Positions 8,628 through 17,655 of a stretch of DNA of 33,950 bases are shown one piece after another. Position 1 is the first letter of the stretch. The number at the start of each line of letters is the position of its first letter. A program made the position numbers and the translations under genes. The notes below the pieces were generated by a model. It saw only the letters and a program-made list of their open reading frames with translations. It searched no databases and had not been told where the DNA came from. The DNA comes from Opitutia bacterium UBA7876 (GTDB lineage: Bacteria; Verrucomicrobiota; Verrucomicrobiia; Opitutales; Seribacteraceae), in the NCBI GenBank assembly GCA_002500665.1, contig DLRY01000033.1, positions 55,546-89,495 on the forward strand, given 5' to 3'.

Positions 8628-9752
8628 CTACCAGACTTCCACTGGACCGGATGGAACTGCGATCTTTTTGCGAAGGGATGCCTGGTGCTCGTCTTCCTCC
8701 TCCATGAAAGAAGCGACCATGGGGGGGAGTCGATAGCGGGGGAGGAGTTCACCGGAGTCGTCGGTGAATTGCCTGCGCCACTCCAGGTAATCGTTCAGAA
8801 TGCCTTCGAATTCCTCCCGTGAGCTGATGCGTACGATCGCGTTGTTGAAGGGCTTGACGGGGCCGAACCGCTTGGCGTACCAAGGGGCTACCTTGCGGAA
8901 CTGAACCGACCCGCGGTCTTCCCCGAATACCTCGATCATCAGGTCGTAGTGGCGCCGCAGCACTCGGATGCGTTCTTCGAAAGTGGGTTCGGGAAGGAGC
9001 TCTCCGGTTTCGAGAAAGTGTTGAGTATGGAGAAAAATCCAAGGGTTGTAAAAGGCACCGCGCCCGGCGGAAACCCCGTCGCATCCGGTCCGGTCGATCA
9101 TGTGCTTGGCTGCTTCCGGTGTGGTGACGTCCCCGTTCCCGATCACCGGGACGTGCTTAACCGCCTCCGCCACCTTACGGATACCCTCGAGGTTGACCAC
9201 TCCGTCGAAACCCTGGGCCCTGGTCCGTCCATGCACGAATACGGCGCTCACCCCCGCATCCTCCAAGGCCTTGGCCAAATCGGGGGCGGTCAGGTTTTGC
9301 TCGTCCCAGCCGAGGCGCATCTTGGCGGTGACCGGTACGTCGACCGCGTCGACCATGGCCCGGATGAGAGCCTGAGTCTTGGGCAGCTCGTTCATCATGC
9401 TGGCCCCGCCACCCGTCTTCGTGACCTTGGGAACGGGACAGCCCATGTTGACGTCGATCGAGTCGACGCCCTTTTCCACCAGGAGGATCGAGGCGTCCCG
9501 CATTTCCTCCTTCACGCCTCCGAAGAGCTGGACCGAGAGCGGGCTGTCCTGGCCGTTGGTCTCGATCAGCTTGAGGGCCTTGGGGTTGTTCTCCAGAAGG
9601 GAGCGGGCGTTGACCAAGTCGGTGGTACACAGATCGACCCCTCCGATTTCCCGGATCACGAGGCGAAAGGGCAGGTTGGTGTAGCCCGCCAGTGGGGACA
9701 GGAAGAGGTTTGACTTAAGCTTGAGTCCGCCCAGTTCGAACATGGGGAGCAT
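8628..9752 (-). CDS. dusB: tRNA-dihydrouridine synthase, DusB/NifR3 type
   Basis: A 374-residue flavoprotein that reduces uridine to dihydrouridine in tRNA with NADPH and FMN. The TIM-barrel motifs are in order: SPLAGYTNLPFR (residues 19-30), QLFGG, NMGCPVPKV with the catalytic Cys at 105, TAKMRLGWD, VHGRTRAQGF, NGDVTTPE, and GAFYNPWIF. This is the NifR3/DusB order and spacing. An ATG at 9752 and one at 9743 are both possible; the second begins closer to the usual conserved start (MFELGGL). A methyltransferase gene follows 7 bases after the stop. The gene is divergent from the DUF1592 cytochrome gene, with a 127-base spacer that holds repeats. Confidence 0.93.
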   Translation of the reverse strand: MLPMFELGGLKLKSNLFLSPLAGYTNLPFRLVIREIGGVDLCTTDLVNARSLLENNPKALKLIETNGQDSPLSVQLFGGVKEEMRDASILLVEKGVDSIDVNMGCPVPKVTKTGGGASMMNELPKTQALIRAMVDAVDVPVTAKMRLGWDEQNLTAPDLAKALEDAGVSAVFVHGRTRAQGFDGVVNLEGIRKVAEAVKHVPVIGNGDVTTPEAAKHMIDRTGCDGVSAGRGAFYNPWIFLHTQHFLETGELLPEPTFEERIRVLRRHYDLMIEVFGEDRGSVQFRKVAPWYAKRFGPVKPFNNAIVRISSREEFEGILNDYLEWRRQFTDDSGELLPRYRLPPMVASFMEEEDEHQASLRKKIAVPSGPVEVW

Positions 9753-9823
9753 GATGTCTCAACTGCCGAATTTTTACAACAGGAGAAAAAAGATTCCCTT
9801 GGGGAAAATCACCTCCCCCCTGT

Positions 9824-9856
9824 TTCCATATTTGCAATTCCTTCCATATTTGGAAG
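9824..9856. repeat. Direct repeat plus inverted repeat in the dus/DUF1592 divergent spacer
   Basis: The 11-mer TTCCATATTTG occurs at 9824-9834 and again at 9842-9852, 18 bases apart. The second copy sits inside an inverted repeat, CTTCCA-TATT-TGGAAG (9841-9856). The spacer separates two divergent genes and the repeats lie 24-56 bases before the ATG of the DUF1592 gene, so an operator is plausible. No regulator is known. The region is also AT-rich against a GC-rich background, as expected for a promoter. Confidence 0.4.
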
Positions 9857-9879
9857 AATAAGGTCTTCAGGAAGCATCC

Positions 9880-11955
9880 ATGAACCTCGCAACAAAAGTA
9901 CGTCTCGCGGCTTGGGCTGTGGCGGGTATCCTTCTCGCCTTGCCCGCCGTATCGGCGAAACCGGCGAAGGAAACCTTTGCCCTCGGAAACCTGTTTGCTA
10001 CCCATTGCATCCAGTGCCACGGCAAGGAAAGCAAGGTCAAGGGCAAGGTCGACCTGCTCAAATACTCGGAGGGAGCGGATCTGACGGAGGATTCGGAGCT
10101 TCTGCAAGCCGTTCTGGACGTCATTGACTTCGGAGAAATGCCTCCCGAGGACGAGGAGCAGATTCCACTTGAGGTCAGAGACTCGGCCCTCGAGCATTTG
10201 CAGGGCCTTCTGAAGGCAGCCCTTGCGCAGGATGCTGAATTTCCCGTCACCCGCATCCGCCGCATGAACCGGTTCCAGTACGCCAATGCGGTTCAGGACC
10301 TTCTGGGACTCAAGGTATCGGTCTTTCCTCTTCCCGAGAGAATGATGAGGGACCGCTCGGGCTATTTCGCCAAGGCGATCAAAGAGGGGATGCCGGATAC
10401 GCTGACCGTCAGCAGCCGTCCCCTAGGCAAGTCCGGGCTGATCGAGCCCCGGCTCTCCGGAGTTGGGCCCTTCCCGCAGGATTTGCGGGCCGAGCACGGC
10501 TACGATAACCAGGCTGACCACCTCTCCCTTTCACCCATCCTCATGGAGGCTTTCTTCAAGCTTAGCCGGACCATCGTCCGCAGCTCGACTTTCGGTCCCA
10601 AGTCGGTGGGCATATGGACGGACTTCTTCCAGGCGCCCGCGGACACCGAAAAAACTCCGGAAATCCTCTCCGAGCGCCTCCGCGCCTTTCTTACCAAGGC
10701 CTTTCGGAAGCCCGTCGGGAAGGAAACCCTCACCCGCTATCATTCCCATGCCCTTGGCCGGATTGAGGCTGGGGTTTCCTTCGAGGACGCTATGAAAGAG
10801 GTCGTCTCCGCAGTCATCGCATCCCCGCGCTTCCTCTATCTCTACGATTCTCTCGGGGAAGAGGCCACTGAACCGGTCCGGGAACACTTCTTGGCCTCCC
10901 GCCTTTCCTTCTTTTTGTGGGGAAGCCTGCCCGACGGGGAATTGCTCGATCTCGCCCGTGCCGGGACCTTGTCCGATCCCAAGGTCCTGGAAGGCCAAGT
11001 GGACCGCATGCTTTCCGATCCCAAGCTGAAGCGCTTTTGCGACAGTTTCCCCACCCAATGGCTCCAGCTGGACAGAATCATCTCATCCGTGCCCGACGAG
11101 AAGGCCTATCCCGATTTCTACTATGCCCCTCCCAGTTACCGGACGACCATGGACATGATGATGGAACCCCTTCTTCTTTTCGAGACCGTTCTCCTGGAGA
11201 ACCGCCCCGTTCTGGAGTTCATCGACGCCAACTATACCTATCGCTCGGCCCGCCTCAGGAAATGGCTGGGCGAGGAACCCGGGGACAAGATCGGTGGGCC
11301 GGTCACCATGAAATTCTTCAGGCAACCCCTGAGCGACCGGCGCCAGGGGGGGATAATCACCAACAGCGCCGTCATGACCATGACCTCGGGCCCTCACGAG
11401 ACCAAGCCCATTACCCGCGGCGCCTGGTTGGCCGGAGTAATCTTCAACTCGCCGCCACCTCCTCCGCCCGCCGACGTCCCGCCGCTTCCCAAGCCGGAGA
11501 AGGAGGATGCGAACCTGACCCTTCGGGAGCGCTTTTCCGCCCACCGGGAGCGGGCCGATTGCGCCGGTTGCCACGAGAAACTCGACCCGCTCGGATTCGC
11601 CCTGGAAAATTTTGACCCGGTCGGGCGCTGGCGCGACGACTACGAGGGTGGGCTGCGCGTCGACTCGGAAGGGGTTCTCTTCCGCCGCCACGCGTTCGGC
11701 GACGTGGTGGAATTCAAGGATGCCATCCTCAAGGAGAGGCAACGCTTCGTCCGGGCCCTTGCGGGTCACATGCTGGCCTTCGCCCTGGGACGCGAGCTGT
11801 CCCCCTCCGATTCGCCCGCCCTGGACCGGGTCGCGGAAGAAGCCGCCGCCCGCGAATACCGCATTAAGGCAATGATCAAGGCGATCGTTCTTTCCGAGCC
11901 TTTCCTCGGCAAACCGGTGAAACTTGCCTTGCGTCGGGAAGCCTTGAAACCTTAG
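9880..11955 (+). CDS. DUF1592-family planctomycete cytochrome (DUF1587-DUF1592-DUF1588-DUF1585)
   Basis: A 691-residue exported protein. After a signal peptide (ending near VSA) comes a haem motif C-I-Q-C-H at residues 43-47. Next is the DUF1587-type segment RIRRMNRFQYANAVQDLLGL, a long DUF1592 region (LASRLSFFLWGSLPDGELL; RFCDSFPTQWLQLDRI), the proline run NSPPPPPPADVPPLP typical of DUF1588, a second CxxCH (C561-A-G-C-H565, followed by LDPLGFALENFDPVGRWR) and a DUF1585 tail. AGGAAG at 9869-9874 is a good ribosome-binding site 5 bases before the ATG. It is followed after one base by the DUF1552 gene, the usual partner. It is presumed to act as an exported multi-domain cytochrome; substrate and electron donor are unknown. 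Confidence 0.93.
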   Translation: MNLATKVRLAAWAVAGILLALPAVSAKPAKETFALGNLFATHCIQCHGKESKVKGKVDLLKYSEGADLTEDSELLQAVLDVIDFGEMPPEDEEQIPLEVRDSALEHLQGLLKAALAQDAEFPVTRIRRMNRFQYANAVQDLLGLKVSVFPLPERMMRDRSGYFAKAIKEGMPDTLTVSSRPLGKSGLIEPRLSGVGPFPQDLRAEHGYDNQADHLSLSPILMEAFFKLSRTIVRSSTFGPKSVGIWTDFFQAPADTEKTPEILSERLRAFLTKAFRKPVGKETLTRYHSHALGRIEAGVSFEDAMKEVVSAVIASPRFLYLYDSLGEEATEPVREHFLASRLSFFLWGSLPDGELLDLARAGTLSDPKVLEGQVDRMLSDPKLKRFCDSFPTQWLQLDRIISSVPDEKAYPDFYYAPPSYRTTMDMMMEPLLLFETVLLENRPVLEFIDANYTYRSARLRKWLGEEPGDKIGGPVTMKFFRQPLSDRRQGGIITNSAVMTMTSGPHETKPITRGAWLAGVIFNSPPPPPPADVPPLPKPEKEDANLTLRERFSAHRERADCAGCHEKLDPLGFALENFDPVGRWRDDYEGGLRVDSEGVLFRRHAFGDVVEFKDAILKERQRFVRALAGHMLAFALGRELSPSDSPALDRVAEEAAAREYRIKAMIKAIVLSEPFLGKPVKLALRREALKP

Positions 11956-11956
11956 G

Positions 11957-13363
11957 ATGACGACTTCGATGAAATCTATATCGAGAAGAGGCTTCCTTCA
12001 CGGAATGGGCGGGTCCATTCTCTCCCTGCCCTGGATGGAGAGCCTGGCGGCCAAACCCTCCGCCGAAGTGGCCCGGAGGCTGGCTTTCTACTATGTGCCC
12101 ATCGGGGTGGTCAGGCGTACCTTTTTCCCTGGTGAGGAGAATGGGGTGACCCCTCTTTTCAACCGGGACAACTTCAATGCCGAGGAGACCAAGACCCGCA
12201 TCCCGAAGGGGGAGCATCCCCTTGAGTTGACCGCCACCATGAAGCCGCTCGGGGGAGTTCGGGAGAAGGTTTCCCTGATCACGGGAATGGACCGGACTTT
12301 TCAGCCAGGTACCGATGTGCACGCCCAGTGCGCATCCTGCTTTCTTTCCAGCGCCAGCCCCTTTAGCGTCAAGCATTCCCCCTATCCACAGGCCCGGACG
12401 CTTGACCATATCGTTGCGGAAAAGATCGGCGGACGGACCCCGTTCAAGACCCTTGAGTTCAGTTGCAACAGCCACAAGGACAACAAGGAGTCGATACAGT
12501 TCGACAACATTTCCTGGTACGGCACGGAATACGTCGCTCCCTCCATGCGCGATCCAAGGCTGGCTTACCGTAGGCTCTTCAAGTCGGACGAGAGGAGCTC
12601 CTACAGAAACATCACCGACCTCGTCCTTGAGGACGCCCGCTCCCTGAAGCGCGACCTCGGCCGTGAGGACCAGGAAAAGTTCGCCGAGTACTTCGACTCC
12701 ATCCGTACGATCGAGCGGCAGCTCTCCAGGCTGGAGGGCCTGAAGGAAGAGCTCAGCAAGGTGGACCTCGACGTTCCCATGGACGGAAAGCTTCCCCGGG
12801 GCGAATACATTCGTCTCATGGGTGATCTCATGGTGGTGGCCCTCCAGACCGGTTTGACCAACGTCGCTACCTTCATGGTGGGCCCCGAGCGCTGGGACAC
12901 CCCCTATCTCTACGAGAGCCTTTTCGACAAGCCCCGCAGCCACCACCAGATGTCCCACAACCAGAAGAAGTTTATCGAGGACCTGATCAAGGTGGATCAT
13001 TTCCACATGGAGCAATTCGCCTACCTAGTCGAGAAGATGGACCGGATTCAGGAAGCCAACGGCAAGAGCCTTCTGGACAACACCCTCTTTACCTATGGTT
13101 CCGGCCTGGGCGACGGGGCGACCCACCAGTACAGTGCCCTCCCCATCGTGGTGGCCGGGTCCGGGGGCGGAACCTTCAAGACGGGCCGTCATTTCAACCT
13201 TTCCGAGCAATCCGGCCTTGTTCCCAAGGTGGCCGGGAAGTACGTGGCCCCCGAGGGAGGCGTGCCCCTGGCCAACCTCTGGCTGACCCAGGCACGGGCC
13301 ATGGGCCTGGAAATGGACCGTTTCGCCGACAGCACCGGTGAACTCGGACTGCTCCGCGCCTAG
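11957..13363 (+). CDS. DUF1552 domain-containing Tat-exported protein
   Basis: A 468-residue protein with a Tat signal (SRRGFLHGMGG, residues 9-19, then SILSLPWMESLA). The body matches DUF1552, a DUF1501-related family found next to DUF1592 cytochromes in PVC and myxobacterial genomes. Segments I recognise include FYYVPIGV near residue 36, the LITGMDRTFQPG and DVHAQCASCFLS region, the SRLEGLKEEL helical stretch and the LFTYGSGLGDGATHQYSALPIVVAGSGGG block near the C-terminus. The start follows the upstream stop by a single base; the ATG at 11969 is an alternative that would place the arginines nearer the N-terminus. The reaction is unknown. The tight spacing suggests the two proteins act together outside the cytoplasmic membrane. 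Confidence 0.92.
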   Translation: MTTSMKSISRRGFLHGMGGSILSLPWMESLAAKPSAEVARRLAFYYVPIGVVRRTFFPGEENGVTPLFNRDNFNAEETKTRIPKGEHPLELTATMKPLGGVREKVSLITGMDRTFQPGTDVHAQCASCFLSSASPFSVKHSPYPQARTLDHIVAEKIGGRTPFKTLEFSCNSHKDNKESIQFDNISWYGTEYVAPSMRDPRLAYRRLFKSDERSSYRNITDLVLEDARSLKRDLGREDQEKFAEYFDSIRTIERQLSRLEGLKEELSKVDLDVPMDGKLPRGEYIRLMGDLMVVALQTGLTNVATFMVGPERWDTPYLYESLFDKPRSHHQMSHNQKKFIEDLIKVDHFHMEQFAYLVEKMDRIQEANGKSLLDNTLFTYGSGLGDGATHQYSALPIVVAGSGGGTFKTGRHFNLSEQSGLVPKVAGKYVAPEGGVPLANLWLTQARAMGLEMDRFADSTGELGLLRA

Positions 13364-13447
13364 GCTTTCGGATCATCCCTCGGGCCACCCAACCCCAACC
13401 AACCCTTACGCGCCGAACAAACCTCGGCATCCATCAAATACCCAGCC

Positions 13448-15685
13448 ATGAAAACCCTCCGCCTTATTTGCCTGCCCCTGATCCTCCTGAGCGCCTGCCG
13501 GGTCTCCCAGACGTCCGAGAATTCCGCCGACAAGGCTCCGCAGGTAACGAGGCCCAAAGCTCAGCCTTCCCCTCAAGCGAAGGGAAAGAAGGAGCGCCCC
13601 AATATCGTCTTTATCTTTTCCGATGATCACTCCTACGAGGCCATCTCGGCCTATGGCGGGCGCCTCAGCAAGGTGGCTCCAACGCCCAACCTGGACAGAA
13701 TCGCCAAGGAGGGAATCCGCTTCGACAACTGTTTCGTGACCAATGCCCTCTGCGGGCCAAGTCGAGCCGTCATTCAGACGGGGAAGCATTCCCACCTAAA
13801 CGGCTTCATGGAGAACGAGCACCGCTTCGACGGCAGTCAACAGACCTTTCCCAAGCTCCTGCAGAAAGGGGGGTACCAGACGGCCGTGATCGGGAAATGG
13901 CACCTCGGGACCGATCCCCAGGGCTATGACTTCTGGAACGTCCTGCCCGGGCAGGGAACCTATTACGCTCCGGACTTCCGGACTCCCCAAGGGCTCGTTG
14001 CCGGCACTCCCGGCGAGTACGTCACGGAAGCGGTTGTGAGCAAGTCGATCGATTGGCTGGAGAAGGACCGGGACAAGGACAAGCCTTTCATGCTTATGGT
14101 CCAGCACAAGGCGCCCCACCGATTTTGGCTGCCCCCGGTGCATCTTCTCGATGAGTACGTGGCCAAGGATTACCCCGAACCGAAGAACCTTTTCGACGAC
14201 TACAACGGCAGGGGCACGCCCGCCCAGACCCAGGACATGACCCTGCGGGTGACCATGGACCTGGCCCTCGACAACAAGATGGTTCCTTTCCGCCAGGACC
14301 GCATGAACGAGGCCCAGAAAAAGAAATGGAACGAGGTCTACGACAGGATCCGGGCGGAAGTCCTTGAAAAGCGCCCCCAAGGGGACGACCTGGTGCGCTG
14401 GAAATACCAAAGATACATGGCCGACTACTTGGCTTGCATCAAGTCGCTGGACGAGTCGGTAGGCACCATGCTCGACTACCTGGACGAGTCGGGACTGGCC
14501 GAGAATACGGTGGTGATTTATGCTTCCGACCAAGGGTTTTTCCTTGGGGAGCATGGCTGGTTCGACAAGCGCTTCATGTACGAGGAGTCGCTGCGAACCC
14601 CCTTGCTGGTTCGCTGGCCGGGGGTTGCGAATCCGGGCAGGGTCAACAAGGATATGGTTTCCAACTTGGATTTCGCTCAAACTTTCCTGGACTTGGCGGG
14701 GCTGGAGCAGCCGTCCGATATGCAAGGCGAGAGCCTGAAGCCCCTTTTCGAGGGCAAAAAGCCATCCGACTGGAGGGAATCGGTCTACTACCACTACTAT
14801 TGCTTCCCCGAGTACCATGCAGTGCGTCGCCACGACGGCGCCCGCAACAGCCGATACAAGCTGATGCACTTCTACGATTTGAACGAGTGGGAACTGTATG
14901 ATCTCCAGAAGGACCCGATGGAAATGAAATCGGTGCATGCGGATTCTGCCTATGCTGAGACTTTTGAGCATATGAAAGGAGAGTTGAGCAAGTTGCGCAG
15001 GCAATACGAGGTAACTCCCGTTCCCAGGCTGCGCAAAGGGGAGACCCTCTTTCCTCCCTGGCGCGAGTTCGGTACCTTCGAGATCGGCCTGCCAGACGAG
15101 GGCTGGACCTCCCTTTTCGACGGAAAGTCCCTGGAAGGCTGGCGGCAACCCTTCGCTTCCAAGCCTGGGGGACCCGTATCCCAGATCACGGAACCGACCG
15201 GAATCGAGGTGGTGGACGGAGAAATCCACCTTTCACCCGCTCCTCAGGTCTTTTATCTTCATACCCTCGATTTCACCGACTTCATCCTTGAACTGGAGGC
15301 TTTCATGCCGGGGAAGGACTTTGACTCGGGCATAGGTTTCCGTTGCGTCCTGCCCAAGGGCAAGAATCTGCCGGCCGGATACCAGAGTGAAATCTCGGAC
15401 GTCCGCAGCGGTGGAATCTACGATATCGGGGTGGGTTGGATGAACCCCGTCGAGGAGGAGGTAAAGATCAATGCCTTCATCGACCGGACGGGCACTTTCT
15501 ACAAGCCCAAGGCGTGGAACCAGATCCGGGTCGCCTGCAAGGGTTCACGGATCCGCACTTGGATAAACGGTCAGTTGTGCAGCGACCTAAAGGACTCCAA
15601 GCACAAGGTTGGGACCATTGGCCTGCAGCACCATGCCAAGGAAGGCCTCTACCGCTTCCGTAAGATCCGCATCCGGGAAATCTAG
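13448..15685 (+). CDS. Sulfatase-DUF1080 fusion lipoprotein
   Basis: A 745-residue two-domain protein. The N-terminus is a lipoprotein signal with lipobox LSAC (Cys17). Residues 50 to about 530 are a formylglycine-dependent arylsulfatase: IVFIFSDDHS with metal-binding Asp59-Asp60, and the C-G-P-S-R activation motif at 102-106, where Cys102 would become formylglycine. SDQGFFLGEHGWFDKR and the LYDLQKDP tail also fit. Residues from about 550 to the end form a DUF1080 (3-keto-disaccharide hydrolase, LamG-like) domain beginning with WTSLFDGKSLEGW. This would place sulfate removal and a glycan-binding or hydrolysing domain on one anchored protein. It lies 84 bases after the DUF1552 gene and its stop overlaps the stop of the convergent DUF3817 gene in CTAG. 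A possible activating enzyme is the SUMF1-like fragment at base 1. Confidence 0.92.
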   Translation: MKTLRLICLPLILLSACRVSQTSENSADKAPQVTRPKAQPSPQAKGKKERPNIVFIFSDDHSYEAISAYGGRLSKVAPTPNLDRIAKEGIRFDNCFVTNALCGPSRAVIQTGKHSHLNGFMENEHRFDGSQQTFPKLLQKGGYQTAVIGKWHLGTDPQGYDFWNVLPGQGTYYAPDFRTPQGLVAGTPGEYVTEAVVSKSIDWLEKDRDKDKPFMLMVQHKAPHRFWLPPVHLLDEYVAKDYPEPKNLFDDYNGRGTPAQTQDMTLRVTMDLALDNKMVPFRQDRMNEAQKKKWNEVYDRIRAEVLEKRPQGDDLVRWKYQRYMADYLACIKSLDESVGTMLDYLDESGLAENTVVIYASDQGFFLGEHGWFDKRFMYEESLRTPLLVRWPGVANPGRVNKDMVSNLDFAQTFLDLAGLEQPSDMQGESLKPLFEGKKPSDWRESVYYHYYCFPEYHAVRRHDGARNSRYKLMHFYDLNEWELYDLQKDPMEMKSVHADSAYAETFEHMKGELSKLRRQYEVTPVPRLRKGETLFPPWREFGTFEIGLPDEGWTSLFDGKSLEGWRQPFASKPGGPVSQITEPTGIEVVDGEIHLSPAPQVFYLHTLDFTDFILELEAFMPGKDFDSGIGFRCVLPKGKNLPAGYQSEISDVRSGGIYDIGVGWMNPVEEEVKINAFIDRTGTFYKPKAWNQIRVACKGSRIRTWINGQLCSDLKDSKHKVGTIGLQHHAKEGLYRFRKIRIREI

Positions 15686-15963
15686 GATTCCATTTGCTTC
15701 AACCGGCGGTCCGTCACGAAGGTCCCAAAGGGAATCAAGGTGGCCACGAAGAGATAAATTCCGAAGCCAAGCGACCACTTGAACCTGCGCATGCAAAGGG
15801 CCAGCAGGATACAATAGGCGATGAAGAGAACGCCATGTCCCATGCCCACGACCCTTACCGCCAAGGGCATGTCGGCGAGATATTTCAGTGGCATGGCGAC
15901 GCACAGCAGAAGAAGGTAGGATATCCCTTCTACGTTACCGAGTATTCGCAAGTTTTTAATCAT
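15682..15963 (-). CDS. DUF3817 small membrane protein
   Basis: A 93-residue protein with three hydrophobic segments, matching the DUF3817 family (ILGNVEGISYLLLLCVAMPLK; VGMGHGVLFIAY; then a basic RRFKWS turn and a last helix). The function of the family is not known. I use the ATG at 15963; the frame continues to a TTG at 15972. It begins 18 bases after the stop of the ABC permease gene, so it is probably the third gene of that operon. Its TAG shares the CTAG at 15682-15685 with the sulfatase stop on the other strand. Confidence 0.8.
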   Translation of the reverse strand: MIKNLRILGNVEGISYLLLLCVAMPLKYLADMPLAVRVVGMGHGVLFIAYCILLALCMRRFKWSLGFGIYLFVATLIPFGTFVTDRRLKQMES

Positions 15964-15981
15964 GGCGGGCAAGGAAGAGGT

Positions 15982-17655
15982 TCATGGCTTGGGCCTGCGG
16001 TAGAGCCGGACGGAAAGAAAGAAGGCCAGGCAGGTTGCCACGCCGATACCGGCAAAGGCTCCCAAGGCAGGCGTATCGACGTATTCCTGGGGAATGGGAA
16101 TAGGATAGTGGCAGGTAAGAACCTGAGGGAGGCAAAGGATCGGGCAGAGCGAAGAAAGGGCGGCAATCGCGTCCAGGTGATCGGTTCCCCAGCCTACGAG
16201 CAGAACCAGGGAGGCCAGCATAGGGGTGATCCAGAGCAGGCCTGCGAAACCCCAAAACCCAAGGGAGAACCAAAGCTCGCGAGCGGCCTGGAGGTAGGTT
16301 GCGCAGGAAAGGACCAGGACGGCGGGCAGAAGGTAGGCCAGGGGGCTGACTTGGACGGGGGTTGGATCAAGCAGGCTTTCCCAGTTGCTCCCATATGCAA
16401 CGAAGAAAAGGGCGGAATCCTGAGCGAGGGAAAGAAGAACCGCATGGACGGCGCAAACCATGGCTCCGAGGACCAGGACGAACCAGGTTCCGCGGCTCTC
16501 GTCGGCCAATCGGGGGATGGCGGGAAGACCCAGGCGCTGGGCTCGTTGCTTGCCCTTCAGGTGAAGGTGGCGGTCCGGGCAGCAGGTATTGACGAGGGTG
16601 AGAATTCCGAGGAGGGAGAGCCCGAAGTAAACCGATTGCACGAAGAGGAGGATGAAGAGCCCCTCGCGCGTGTCCTCGAGTGAGAAGTTTTCGCCCAGCA
16701 GGCCACTGGCCTTGCCCTCCGCGAAGAAGGGCCACAGAGAGCCAAGCAGAAGAAACTGGAAAACCACGAAGACGATTAGGCCGGAGGGTTTGGAGAAGGC
16801 GGGGAGGGCATCGTTGCGCCATTTGCGATGGGCGGTGACCAGAAGTGCGGTAAGGATGAGTCCCTGCATAATGAGGGTGAAGAGGGAGGGCGAGATCTCA
16901 GTGGTAAAGAAGGGAACGTTCTGCCAAAAGTCGACCAACTCGTTTTCCCAACTGCGATAGGAGGTGCTCTCGAGGGCAGTCAGCTCGGGAAGGACTTTCC
17001 CGAAATAGGTTGGGAGAATGGTCAGGAACGAAAGGAAGGAGATGCCCGCTTGGCCGAAGATGGGAAGAAAGAAGTAGAGCCCGAGAACCACGATGCGGGA
17101 AACCCAGGAAGCGGCCCGGGGCTTGGGCACGACCAAGCCGATGACGTGGGCTGTCAAGTGATACAGGGCGACGGATGAAAAGAAGACGAAGTAGAGGTGG
17201 AGGACGTTCTCTAGGGATAGTTCTCCCGTAACGATGCAGTGAAGGAGGAAGGGGAGCGTGAGGGCGAACATATAGTACTCCCTGACGGGGACTCCGAAGA
17301 GGTAGCCCGTGATCTTTGAAAAGGGATTCATGGGCGTCATGCGCTGGTAATCAAGAAGGCCGGATTCCTTCTCCTCGGCGGTGATGGAGGCGACCCGTCC
17401 GGTTCCGAGGAACATGAGGAAAAAGCCCTGCAGGCCCAAGAGCCAGGTAAAGGCCTTGCGGGCGCCGTCTACGGGGGAAGATTCGCTTTGTTGCCATTCA
17501 TCGGTTCCCTCGACCAAGCGCCATTCGCCCTGGGAGCCGTTGAAATAGGCGGTCAGGTAAATCGTGGAGCAAATGATGAGCGAGAATAGCCCTGCCGCTA
17601 CAAGGTGCTTGGGCCGGAGTCGCTCGCACAGGCCGCGCAGTATAAGCGGGTTCAC
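15982..17655 (-). CDS. ABC-2 type transporter permease
   Basis: A 557-residue polytopic membrane protein with about ten or more hydrophobic segments. An N-terminal segment (ITAEEKESGLLDYQRMTPMNP) resembles the cytoplasmic coupling region of ABC-2 permeases, which often contain a glutamate-rich EKE motif before the second helix. The start is a GTG overlapping the TGA of the ATPase gene (GTGA), so the two subunits are translated together. The substrate is unknown. Together with the partner ATPase it would form an exporter or a membrane-remodelling system. Confidence 0.82.
   Translation of the reverse strand: MNPLILRGLCERLRPKHLVAAGLFSLIICSTIYLTAYFNGSQGEWRLVEGTDEWQQSESSPVDGARKAFTWLLGLQGFFLMFLGTGRVASITAEEKESGLLDYQRMTPMNPFSKITGYLFGVPVREYYMFALTLPFLLHCIVTGELSLENVLHLYFVFFSSVALYHLTAHVIGLVVPKPRAASWVSRIVVLGLYFFLPIFGQAGISFLSFLTILPTYFGKVLPELTALESTSYRSWENELVDFWQNVPFFTTEISPSLFTLIMQGLILTALLVTAHRKWRNDALPAFSKPSGLIVFVVFQFLLLGSLWPFFAEGKASGLLGENFSLEDTREGLFILLFVQSVYFGLSLLGILTLVNTCCPDRHLHLKGKQRAQRLGLPAIPRLADESRGTWFVLVLGAMVCAVHAVLLSLAQDSALFFVAYGSNWESLLDPTPVQVSPLAYLLPAVLVLSCATYLQAARELWFSLGFWGFAGLLWITPMLASLVLLVGWGTDHLDAIAALSSLCPILCLPQVLTCHYPIPIPQEYVDTPALGAFAGIGVATCLAFFLSVRLYRRPKP

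Noticed and set aside
8621..8752. N-terminal extension of the methyltransferase frame
   Set aside because: The stretch overlaps the dus coding sequence and has no family similarity; the ATG at 8620, 7 bases after the dus stop, gives a normal N-terminus.
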